In this document: positions 11,501-20,581 of the stretch, one piece after another
Layout of the letters: every line of letters starts with the position of its first letter
Numbering within the stretch: the first letter of the stretch is position 1
Assembly (NCBI GenBank): GCA_944548615.1
Contig: OX155964.1
Location: 186,001-250,000 of the forward strand
Reading direction: 5' to 3'
Origin: Micropterix aruncella
Taxonomy: Eukaryota; Arthropoda; Insecta; Lepidoptera; Micropterigidae
Length of the DNA stretch: 64,000 nucleotides
Program-made: the position numbers and the translations under genes
The notes under the pieces: generated by a model
The model's database searches: none
What the model saw: only the letters and a program-made list of their open reading frames with translations
What the model was told of the DNA's origin: nothing

Positions 11501-14500
11501 TACAAAATGAGATTTCAATTTTCTATATACGACATTTCAATGCGATCATTACAGTTGTTTTTTTATGATTGCTATAGTAGTTCGATAGTTATAGTACTTT
11601 TTGTCGAGCGCAAGAAAGAAATTCCGAAAGAAATTCCAATAAATTGATGCGGTCTGCCATGAAATTATGCCGCTTTTCGAAGGGTTAAGTTGACGCTATC
11701 ATTGACAAATTATGTGGACTCATCCGGCATGGTATGCTCTTTTTGCAATACACCCCAGCGGTTCAGTAGCCACATGCTTTAATGGCTACACTGGCAAAAT
11801 AATAAATCCTCGATATGAGAGATTTAATTAGATATGTAACAGAATTTGTTGTTTCTTCCAGATGGCCGACGAGTGCTGGGCGTACACCAGCCAGCGACTA
11901 TTCTTTATCCAGAATTCCAGTACAGGCAACCGCCGCCATCCTATCAAGCTAGTATGCAAGAATATCGGCTCAGGTCAGATAAACAAAAGAAAAATATTAT
12001 TATTGTTACGGGGTAGGAAAAAATAATTAATAAATAAATTGATATTTTCAGCAGGTTACTGTTGCTGGAAAGGAGTGCGCCGATGGCCGTGTCGCCACCT
12101 CCGACCTATCGGTCACACAACGGCACACTCATCAGGTATGTTTACAACGCTAAATCTTATTCAGCCAGGATGCCCGCTTCTCTCCATTGTGCAAATGGAG
12201 CCGAATGTTTCTCTCCATTGTGCAAATGGAGCCGAATGTTTCTCTCCATTGTGCGACTGTTTCTCTCCAATGTTCAATTCTATTTTATGGTGAAAAATTG
12301 TAATTCGATATCCACCACAAGAGACTAATAAGACATAAACAGAATTAAAATTAAACCAGCAAAGAAAATGAAATATTACTTAGGAAGCTATATGACATTG
12401 ACTAGCTGACCCGTGCCCACTCCGTTGGGCGGTAAAACTTTTTACTTGTGATGAAATTATGAGTGTGGTTCGGTTAGTAGGTACTGAGTGCTATGATTTA
12501 TTTCCTGACTGCCAAAAGAAGGGTTATATTTTTAAAGGGGAAATTATATGCAGTAAAAGGGAAAAGTCTTTTGTCACTTGAGACGATAAATTTACTTATT
12601 TTGATATGAAAGACAAAGTTTATCTACTTTAAATACCAGATGTGATAAAAGTATTTATTTTGATATAATAATCAATTTATTACTACCAAATGTGCGTTAA
12701 AAATATTTTTTTATTTTTTATTGTATTCATGGTTCACTATTTTGGCGATAATGGTTTACACATGAAATATAGACATATGCTGTCGCGGGCTTTTTTGTAG
12801 GACTATTTAAGATAAACATTTCCATTATACATTATATACGTGTAACTCCAACAGTTTTTGCGGCGCACGCCAGAATAGCTCGCAGATGGCATATTTTTTT
12901 CCTACTTACTTGGCACTTATCGTTATATTTTGGATAATTCACACTATATCTTTATAAATTATAGCCTATATGTTATTCTGATGTGTAAGCTATATTATTG
13001 TAGTTTCATCAAAATCCATTCAGTAGTTTTTGCGAGAAAGAGTAACAAACATCCATACATACATTCTTACAAACTTTCGCGTTTATAATAGTAGTAGGAT
13101 TCTCAACCGAATGGGTACTGTTAGGACGCTGTAAACAAGGAATATCCAACACCGAAAATAATACTCGTTTATTAAAAAAAAAAATGGCTGGTGATCAATA
13201 CGACCAATATACATAATGATCATAGTGCTGATGATGATTTATAAACTGAACGCATCAGCTCAAATGAAAGCAATTAGGATAAGATTAACTGCTGGGGTGC
13301 CAAAAATGCCTATTGTATTTTGCGTTGGTTGACAGATCCGCAAGTAGTTTCGGTCGGCGCCCATATATATTATACTATACACGAATAACAAGAATAATAA
13401 TTATTAGGTGGCAAGAGGCGTTCATGACAAACAACACATTTATATTATACAAAATTGAACAAAAACTTGCTGTGCCGTATTTTGCGATAGCTTCCGATAG
13501 GTTAAAGGACACGAAGGCTATGCGTTGAAAGAAACGTTGGAAGGATATTGATATTCGCCAAGTAAACCGATGAAACATTTACTGGAGGTAAAAACAATAA
13601 CAAAAATAAAATACTGTTTATGCTACTATGGCTTTGTTAAAAGAAGAGTCACCGCACAAGATATCGGCAGCAACAAGACGCAACAACCGCAGTTATTATC
13701 GGCAGCAACAAGATACTCAGCAGAAGAGCAAAAACCAATATATACGAGGAATAACTCACTGAAAATAAAATACAAAAGGAGCTGCCATGGAATTCATCGA
13801 CTAAAGTCAGGGCCTATCATAAACAATTTTTTTTTTTTTTTTTACACTTCTGGGGGTGAACGTTTTTTTTTTTTTACACTTCTGGGGGTGAACGGTGAAT
13901 TCCGGACTAACGACCGGCTGTGGTAGGTTTAGGACAGCTTTCTTACCACATGTGAGCATTCACCTTACCACCTATTCACTACCCCTTCGAAGGCATAGAA
14001 TTTGAGAGTTTTAGATATTTTTTCTAGGATAGAGTTGATTATTTTCCTGGGAAGACCAAGATCTTTAAATAGGAGAAACAGAGATTTGGTTGGCAGGCCA
14101 CGAGCGCTAACTTCCACGGCGTGAAGGTGAACAGTGAAGCAATATAGAGAATACTACGGTGAATGGTGAACGGTGAACATGATATAGAACGATCAGAGAA
14201 CGGTGAAAATGATATAGATAATACTACGGAGTAATGATGGAAGAATGAGAAAAACCGACAAAGAATAGGAAAAAAAATAAACAAGAAAAATACAGCAGTA
14301 TCTAGAAGTAAGTGGATCAGGAGACAGCGACAGCTTTGCTCTCCCTCACCATAATTCCTAACTCACACAAATTTCTATTATTGGTTTGAGGTTGTTTAAT
14401 GCCGATATAATTTAATTTAATAATTTTTCTCATATCCCTACTACTCATGGAGCAGGCTACACATACGTCATGTCTACACATACGTCAGTCTAATATTATA

Positions 14501-16966
14501 CTATCAGTCTAACATACGTCATGTCTACACATACGACAGTCTAATATTAGTTCATCCGTCTTGCACGCATTCAGAATGACTTACTGGAAAAGCACCCCAT
14601 CCAGAATGACATTGCACGCATTCAGAATGACATATTAAAGGTCTTTTAAGCTTGTATTTTTTACTGAACTTGGTCCAGTTTTTGTTTAAAAGACTTTGGA
14701 TTAATCAAAATGTTTTAAAATTGCAGAAATGCAGTTCCGGGTTCGGAGCACAGCTACCCTCCTAGCTACCGATCCAGAGCCTTGAATGGGCCGCCATCTA
14801 GGTAAGCATACACAAGTGGATGTAAAAACTGTTCTCGGCAAATTATTTTAAACAATCGATAGGCTCTATGTATATATGTATGTATCTATGACTGTATCTA
14901 TATCTATCTATGTATGAATTTGTCATTCGACCAAAGAAAAATTAACACCGAAAAATTCGAAATAATAATGTGACCCCTAGCAGATTTGCTATTTTAATGG
15001 GATTCAGTTAAGGCGACATAAGAACTAAGAAAAATATAAAAAATGGGTCGCAGCTGTAGGGTTTGACCAATAAAAATCCAGCGCTGATGAAGCATCCCAC
15101 AGAGTGCTCGGACTGATGTTGCATTTTGGACATTGTCTAGCTGCATCTCCTGGGTTCGACTACTGTTATAAGTAAATAGAAGTAATTTGTATACATTTGT
15201 AAATTATTGTTTTTGTTGTTTCAGATTGAGTTCCCAGTCGGCGGAGTGTTGCGGCCGCGCCATGTCAGAGCCTCTGTCATTGTCCCCTGCGGCGCTCACA
15301 CACACCCTCAACAATGTCGTCATTCAGAACATTTCCTACGAAGACATCAAATACTCCGAGGAAATCAGAGGTTAATAATATAGTACTTGCTCTTCCCAAC
15401 GAATGTCCTCACATATACTGATACTGTGGGAGATGCAATTTCAGTGTCTCTTAAAGACCTGTCGTTTTATGCTAAACTGATGTCTAAGCCTGTTTCGTTC
15501 TCTGTATTCTAAATCAAATCCCCCTAACATGACTCTCTCCATTGCCCTTTTGGCAGATTTTGTTTTGTTGCTACATTGGGCTTTGGGCTCGAGGAATTTC
15601 GGATATCGGAACATAAATAATTCGCCAGAAAAAGAAATCAAGAAATCATACATACCAAGGTCTACATAGTTTCATTGGTATCTTCTGTAACTAAATTGCC
15701 AACAATATAGAAAAAATGTCTCTATTTTATGTTTATATGAACTTCTGTTAGAAGTTATTTAAACCATTCATTATATTATATGGTTCATTATATATTAGGT
15801 TGCTCAACTCTATAGTACGATTTGGCAAAATATCTAAAACGGCGAAATGCAGGTGGTGCTCATAGCATTGACGGCCAAACTAATAGCAATTTATTTGGCC
15901 ATCTATAATAACATTGATAATAAATATTTTTTTTATAAAGAACTGATTGATTATAAAAACTCAATATTTTAACCAGACAACAATAATAACATTTAATTAT
16001 TAATGCCATTTATCCCATTTTTATATAGGCTGATTACATCACAGAAATGATATGGAGAGATAGAATCTTTAAATTTGAAACGAGTTTTTTCCATAACCGC
16101 CAAATTGAGAGAACGGCTAGTTATAAAAATTTGGTTGAGGTGTTTAAAAAAAGCTCCCAGTCTGTAAATGTGTCATCAAAAGAGAAAAATTAAAAAAGTC
16201 GTCAAATGAAAAAAATTTGAAAAAATAAAAATATATTTCTGAAACATTGCAGATAATAAAGTGACCGTTGAATTAGACGGCTTTCAGCTAGTTCCATCTA
16301 TTAATCTGAACGTTAATTATTATGTATTAAAACCTATACCAAATAAAAAAAATAACATATGTATTTAATATTAAAATAATAACAGCTGTGATTTAAAAAT
16401 TCATTTATATTATTATTTTTTAATGTATAGGCATGTTAAGAGCGCCATCTACAGTGCGCCACCATACTGTTATACCAGAAAAATTGCCATATTGAACATA
16501 ATAATAGAAGAAAGTCCCCGTTGCCAAATCATAGTATGATGTTGAGTAATCTAATATGCTATATAATCAATGCTAATAATATCTATCGATCTAAGGAAAG
16601 CAGTCCCTAGTAAAATAATTCCTTTTTATTGTCATTTTAGTACTCGAGGTAGCCTGAGCTCCAACACGTGTGGCATCTGCATTCCTAACTTGGCATCTTT
16701 TACGCAGAGTACATATTAAATAAGTATGTTTATGGTCCTCATTTCAAAAGAGTCTGTTTGCAGGTGAAAACAAAGGCGAGGCGTCCGCCGACTCGGAAGC
16801 CAAGAGTGAGGTAGGAGAGGAGCGGCCGGCCAACCTGGTGACCATAGTCCAGACCAACTGCAGCCAGGAGTTTGGCCCCGTCATCCTCACCATCTCGAAT
16901 TCCCCCGGCGACAGCCACTCCTACCAGACCGTCAACGGGGAAATCGACATACTCGCCCATTTGTGA
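8394..16966 (+). CDS. Unnamed two-TM protein with PPxY-rich tail (3' part, 8 exons)
   Basis: Eight exons join in frame: 8394-8556, 10272-10362, 10441-10611, 11862-11973, 12055-12135, 14727-14801, 15225-15370, 16764-16966. They give at least 346 residues ending at a TGA. Residues are counted from the first complete visible codon. A proline- and cysteine-containing lead is followed by a hydrophobic segment from about 48 (CVLLLAVVGICC onward) and a second (HLTLLLLMIGAGAVLVVSAG) ending near 98. The tail of about 245 residues carries PPPSY, PPPTY and PPSY, which are classical WW-domain ligands, so recruitment of a NEDD4-type ubiquitin ligase is plausible (inference). The C-terminus ends EIDILAHL. 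Coding exons are GC-rich and every junction keeps phase. The first visible exon begins at an acceptor, so the start and upstream exons are missing or unrecognised. I do not recognise the family. PPxY-tailed membrane adaptors such as the FAM189/ENTREP or NDFIP groups are functional analogues only. Confidence 0.8.
9032..9760 (-). pseudogene. Degenerate non-LTR RT in intron 1 of the PPxY gene
   Basis: Broken frames read LLVNVPQESALGNFLVLVFV, SSKYADDTCD and LWFAANWISCKRRQDACYAI, then FVINAYLHSLFMYKVEIWAG. These are RT motifs B and C and the thumb. Several frameshifts are present. Confidence 0.7.
9880..10190 (-). pseudogene. RTE-type RT remnant
   Basis: On the minus strand one frame gives NGVNFNNIKYADDTLL, the YADD box in the form usual for RTE elements, after a degraded segment resembling YSEFIFDE. 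Multiple stops. Confidence 0.55.
10272..10362 (+). CDS. PPxY membrane protein gene, exon 2 (membrane segments 1 and 2)
   Basis: The exon is bounded by CTATTAG and the donor GTACGT. It reads VGICCVLAGAILGAL, a short basic loop (RSQPRAH), then LTLLLLMIG, which opens the second membrane segment. It leaves in phase 1. Confidence 0.8.
10441..10611 (+). CDS. PPxY membrane protein gene, exon 3
   Basis: The acceptor has a run of T before AG. The exon finishes membrane segment 2 (AGAVLVVSAGVAWRA) and continues into a Ser/His/Thr-rich stretch with repeated HTH-like spacing. The downstream junction is a GC donor, AGAG|GCAAGT. The nearest GT, 4 nt later, would run the next exon into a stop. Confidence 0.72.
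10612..10617 (+). other. GC-type splice donor
   Basis: AG|GCAAGT matches the strong consensus of GC-AG introns. It is required to keep the PPxY reading frame into the next exon. Confidence 0.65.
10618..11010 (+). pseudogene. RTE-type ORF fragment in intron 3 of the PPxY gene
   Basis: Frames read NNTSEEVKVGLIAATR and, after frameshifts, LAKRDEKQLDVLECKILPRI. They match the segment downstream of the RTE polymerase. The fragment begins directly after the GC splice donor. Confidence 0.5.
11011..11861. other. Rest of intron 3 of the PPxY gene
   Basis: AT-rich intronic DNA. I see no exon or transposon motif. Confidence 0.4.
11862..11973 (+). CDS. PPxY membrane protein gene, exon 4 (first PPxY)
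   Basis: The acceptor is TTTCTTCCAG and the donor CAG|GTCAGA. In the frame set by exon 3 it encodes a Tyr-rich segment with QPPPSYQASMQEYRLR, the first and strongest PPxY motif. Confidence 0.82.
12055..12135 (+). CDS. PPxY membrane protein gene, exon 5 (second PPxY)
   Basis: It follows a tandem acceptor TTTCAGCAG, so the exon can start at 12052 or 12055 and differ by one Ser while keeping frame. It encodes LLLLERSAPMAVSPPPTY and an NGTLIR end. The donor is CAG|GTATGT. A 31-bp tandem repeat begins about 45 bp into the following intron. Confidence 0.82.
12181..12265. repeat. 31-bp tandem repeat, about 2.5 copies
   Basis: TCTCCATTGTGCAAATGGAG plus CCGAATGTTTC recurs at 12181, 12212 and 12243. 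Each unit contains the imperfect inverted motif TCCATT-GTGC-AAATGGA. It lies just inside intron 5 of the PPxY gene. Confidence 0.85.
12400..13105 (-). mobile_element. Interspersed repeat with Lep1-like end
   Basis: The right end, reverse-complemented, begins ACTATTATAAACGCGAAAG, followed by TTTGT and a (TATG)-rich patch, the form described for Lep1-type Helitron-like repeats in Lepidoptera. The left end has CTAGCTGACCCGTGCC, often found at the opposite end of such arthropod repeats. No coding capacity. Family assignment from recall. Confidence 0.45.
13770..14165 (-). mobile_element. 3' fragment of the REL-endonuclease retrotransposon family
   Basis: It matches by eye the 3' end of the larger copy at 27175-27510: GGAGCTGCCATGGAATTC, a T run, ACACTTCTGGGGGTGAACG, CCGGCTGTGGTAGGTTTAGG and TGGCAGGCCACGAGCGC. 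Same strand, 5' truncated. A small segment with the T run and TACACTTCTGGGGGTGAACG is duplicated here. Confidence 0.8.
14461..14550. repeat. 51-bp direct repeat, 2 copies
   Basis: ACATACGTCATGTCTACACA at 14461 recurs at 14512 with similar following sequence (CAGTCTAATATTA). Confidence 0.7.
14727..14801 (+). CDS. PPxY membrane protein gene, exon 6 (PPSY)
   Basis: The acceptor is TTGCAG and the donor TAG|GTAAGC, a strong match to consensus. It enters and leaves in phase 2. It encodes EHSYPPSYRSRALNGPPS, a third PY-type motif next to Ser/Arg residues. Confidence 0.8.
15225..15370 (+). CDS. PPxY membrane protein gene, exon 7
   Basis: The acceptor is TTGTTTCAG and the donor AGAG|GTTAAT. It encodes a Ser/Ala/Cys-rich stretch and then NISYEDIKYSEEIRG, which has two tyrosines in an acidic setting. 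It enters in phase 2 and leaves in phase 1. Confidence 0.8.
15795..16554. mobile_element. MITE with mariner-like ends and TA duplication
   Basis: Ends are TTAGGTTGCTCAACTCTATA and, reverse-complemented, TTAGATTACTCAACATCATA, both continuing to GATTTGGCAA. TA flanks each side (15793-15794 and 16555-16556), as expected for Tc1/mariner insertion. About 760 bp with no transposase remnant, inside intron 7 of the PPxY gene. Confidence 0.75.
16764..16966 (+). CDS. PPxY membrane protein gene, last coding exon
   Basis: The acceptor is GTTTGCAG. The exon is GC-rich and strongly codon-biased against the surrounding AT-rich DNA. It encodes an acidic Glu/Ser stretch, then LVTIVQTNCSQEFGPVILT and the C-terminus EIDILAHL before TGA. 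The 3' UTR follows; ATTAAA-type signals near 17443 are the best poly(A) candidates seen. Confidence 0.85.
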
Positions 16967-17637
16967 GCGTCCCCACTCCATTACTTTAACCTAATATTGA
17001 GCCGTTGAGTACAACGTTGAGCCATCGCAGACTATTTTTTACAGTCATTTTAAACGTAAATAAGGACTATTTTAATTCGTTGCCATCGTTATAAGTTTAG
17101 CGTTCTCAAATGTTCGAGGCTACCGTTTCAAATCGCCATTACGAAAATACCAGAATTTTAAAAAACCGCAGATTTTATAATCTAGTTTTAGCGATTTATC
17201 GATCAGACTGTAATTTGTGATTCGCTATTAAATGACACGGGTCGTGTGTAAATATTTAATGTATAGTATTTTAAGTAGGTAGTTCTAACCGTCACGAGTT
17301 TGTTTGGTTTCTCGCGCAAACTCTCACACATAGATTTAAATGAGTTTTGTACATTAAGTTTGTCGCAATGATCTTTTATAAATACGACTATTTACGTATG
17401 TTGTAAATAATTTTTAATTTAGTGTTGTTGCATACTTGTACATTAAATTTTTATTTCGTACCGATTAAAAATATTTGTAATTCGACACAGCATTTTATTT
17501 TAGGTATCATAAGCTTAAAAATAAGAATCAATTCGTTGATGATGCTATTGTCTAGCTTTACTATTTGCGTCTAGCTTTACTATTTGGGCCATTGTGGCTT
17601 ACCACTACCTCATATCTATTGGCCACCAGTCCATATT

Positions 17638-17845
17638 GGGTCCGATTGCGTTTCTTTGTGAACTAAAACTAAAATTAGTCCCAAGCGAACGAGACATAGC
17701 CAATACGTTAGAGCGGAATATGAAACGAACGATCGTCGATAAATACTACCTGCCGAACTTATACTCGTCCGAATAAATTCGAGCATAGTTCGTTCACACG
17801 AACTAATTTCCGATTTTAGTTCTTTGAAGAAACGCAATCGAGCCC
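17638..17845. mobile_element. Harbinger-like MITE, copy 1
   Basis: Inverted ends GGGTCCGATTGCGTTTCTTT and, reverse-complemented, GGGCTCGATTGCGTTTCTTC. The 3-bp duplication ATT flanks both sides (17635-17637, 17846-17848). Length 208 bp, non-coding. GGGC ends and 3-bp duplications suggest PIF/Harbinger (inference). Confidence 0.75.
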
Positions 17846-17848
17846 ATT

Positions 17849-19124
17849 ATATATCTTACAACCGGCTGATCCGGGAGACGAGTTGCAGAATCTACAATGG
17901 ACAGAGGCCACACACATCAGCCATAACAGATTCATACGTGCTCATTATTCTTGTCTTGCAGCCAAAGCTGACATGTTCAGCCAACTCCACTTCCATCCTC
18001 CAAACCCCGACAACACGAGATCGTCGACTATCCCTAGTATGTGCATACGCTCGCTAACCCCTAGAGCCCCAATTAGCCGATATCGGCCACAACACGATTC
18101 AGCGAGACGGCCCCGTTTTAATTTTATTTTAATTTAATTTGTTTTATTTTATTATGTTAATATGTTTTATTTTAATTATGGGTACAGTGGTTTGGGAGTA
18201 ATTAATGTTTTGGTGAGACAGTGTCATAATTCAATTTTTTTACTAATTTTTACTAAAATTTTTTGGGACATCAACTTGTCAATCGGCTGAGGGGCCGAGG
18301 ACTGAAGGGTTAAGTTAGCAGTGCCCAGAGAATGCAATGGCTTACGCTCGCCTCGGGTTCATTTCTCTCCACCTGTGCTTTGTCCACTCTTAGGTTCCAT
18401 TCCTCGCATACCCGTCCGCCAGGGATAATGTGGGCTCTGGTCTAATTGGTGGCCGTGACAATCCAACTTGTAAGTCTATCCGCTTCCTCATCTCTCACTC
18501 CACTGTATCTCTCCACCTATGTGAGATATATACTGTTGTCGTTTGATATTTTTTCTAGTGCGCCATTGCATTCTTTAATTAATTTGGATGTCTGCATATT
18601 CATATACATATGCATTTCTTCCTACAACCATTGATTTTATTACACTATAAAATCAATGCTACAACCATGGTTATAACTAAGGTTTCTGCATAGAAAATCA
18701 CAGAATTTAACCCCAATAATTTTTATGTGATGGTTTTTAGTCCCTTCATTTGTGCTTCGCCATCTGTAAAAATGATTCTTCATCTGATGCATCTATATTG
18801 TGATCAGCCTTGTATCAACCTTTGTGATCAACCTTTCCAGTAAGTGTACTCAGGTAGCATGTTATCTGTGTTTTCTGTGTTTCAACATCAAATTTGCCAA
18901 AGAAACATTTCCATGACTGTCAACTTCAAGTACCGGGATAATCACTTTTATGCCTGAAGATGCGGGTACCTAGAGGTCTGGTCTCGGTAATCAGAAGAGC
19001 ACTCTAGGCGGTTTATAAATTTGCGTGAGATCCGTGTGAGTTTGCTAGCTTGAAGGACCACCTGGTGTACCTTAGTACCCAGGAGCGGATATTTAAAGTG
19101 GAAAGACAGGATGTCGGTACTTAC
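17849..19124. other. Intergenic, no recognisable gene
   Basis: Contains a CT-rich segment (about 18330-18530) and a 12-bp inverted repeat CATTGATTTTAT / ATAAAATCAATG near 18629-18658. No coding region supported. Confidence 0.4.
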
Positions 19125-19423
19125 GGTTTTGTTTGTTCCGTCTGTGCTGCTGGACTGCACCACTTCTGCTTCTCGTTTAACTGTCACTCACTGAGGTTTC
19201 ACACGAATTGCGATGCGGGCTAATCAACACATAAGTTCGTGTGATGCGATGCGGCGGTTTGCGGCGAGAAAAAACGATAATCTCGTCTGTTGTTGCCGAG
19301 CGAACTGATTCGACCACGCGCCCAGCCAAGTCAACAATATACTGTCCTACCCGTCGTTCAGACGGGCCGATCTGTAGCGCTGGGCGGTTCAGATCGGCGC
19401 GGCGTCGCCGCATATTTAAATAG
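19125..19423 (-). promoter_or_regulatory. Candidate promoter and 5' exon, minus strand
   Basis: Read on the minus strand there is TATTTAAATATG at about 19411-19423, then a GC-rich stretch of roughly 220 bp, TCAGTGAGTGACAG near 19190, and a strong donor ACC|GTAAGT at 19124. A 78-codon ORF runs through the GC-rich part but resembles nothing I know. It could be the first exon of a gene or noncoding RNA antisense to the 3' end of the PPxY gene, or part of an LTR. Confidence 0.3.
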
Positions 19424-19429
19424 GTACCG

Positions 19430-20160
19430 ACAATATTTGATTGGAGCGGAATAATTTATAAAGGGATTGGATTAGACAAGTGATTAGGAGACGGAGAATT
19501 ACGCTAATTCTCACACAAACCTCACTGGCGTAAACAATGCCTATATTTTAAAATATTTCTGGTCCATTTATGTCAACAATATAATGAACTTAAGTTAAAT
19601 GTACCTATCTTTTTCGATTTTCGATCCAATATAACTAACACGGCATTTGTTTACGCGTGGCTGACTTCTGCAAGAGCAGAGGGCAACTAACACACCGAAA
19701 TACGATTACTCATGTCTCTCTGCATATTATTCATTGAAGTAATTCAGAACGGTTGCTTCACGGGCAAGGGATTATAGTCCACATTACCTCGCAGAGACCG
19801 CGTAATCCAAATCCTGCAAATAGGACCGGCCGTTCCCCATTGCGTGCACGGCGCCGGCCTTACTTAGTAGTTTACTGTACTCTATAGGGTAAACGGCACA
19901 AAAGAGGTTGAAATTTTAATGTACGCGCTTCCTCCCAACCTACCCTCATACATGTCCCATACTGATATGACTGGTATACATCTGCTGTCTCGATATGGAT
20001 TTTGCACCCTCATATACTGCATCACTACACCGAGCAAGCCCGCATCTGCAGAGGGGGAAAGTTCCCGCAATTTCTCTGTGCGTTTGCCCGGAAAGCTGCT
20101 GTAAGATCTGGCCGCAATTATAATAGATAGGTCCAAATGTTGATTTTTAAAATAACTTTA
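19430..20160. other. Intergenic, no recognisable gene
   Basis: Mixed composition with a GC-rich patch near 19780-19860. Frames of 60-84 codons overlap on opposite strands and resemble nothing I know. Confidence 0.35.
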
Positions 20161-20162
20161 AT

Positions 20163-20168
20163 TTTATT
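20163..20168 (-). terminator. Candidate PDAP1 poly(A) signal
   Basis: TTTATT on the plus strand reads AATAAA on the transcript strand, about 300 nt downstream of the PDAP1 stop. It is the first canonical signal in that direction. Confidence 0.5.
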
Positions 20169-20466
20169 ATACTAGTTTGACATCGGAGTGAAAAATGACC
20201 GCCGACGATATCAGCCAATGACATAAATTTTTATGTTCAGTCAAATTCTGCGTAAATATTTAAGATTCAACGGATGCCTGTCGTCTCTCCGATACATACA
20301 AAAATGAAATAGCACAGGCGGTACAACCATTTGCATTATTAAATCACCGGTTTAAAAACAATAAATAAAAGTAAGTAGGTGCAGAGCAAAACGTAAAGTT
20401 GTTGAATTTTAATTCGATAGCATTTTGAGTAGAAGGCTGTTTACAAGAGGTAAGAGAGAGATGGCA

Positions 20467-20581
20467 CTATGTCCTCTTGCCTTTGGTGGTGGATTCCTCC
20501 TTGGCCTTTTTGTCACTTTCTCTCCGTTTAGCCGCTTCTTCTCTCTGCTGGCGTACCAGCGCCAGCCTCGCCAGATCCGCT
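20467..20581 (-). CDS. PDAP1: PDAP1 exon 6 (C-terminus)
   Basis: It encodes ADLARLALVRQQREEAAKRR followed by a Lys/Glu/Ser tail ending KGKRT and TAG. The acceptor is AATTCCAG. Confidence 0.95.
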
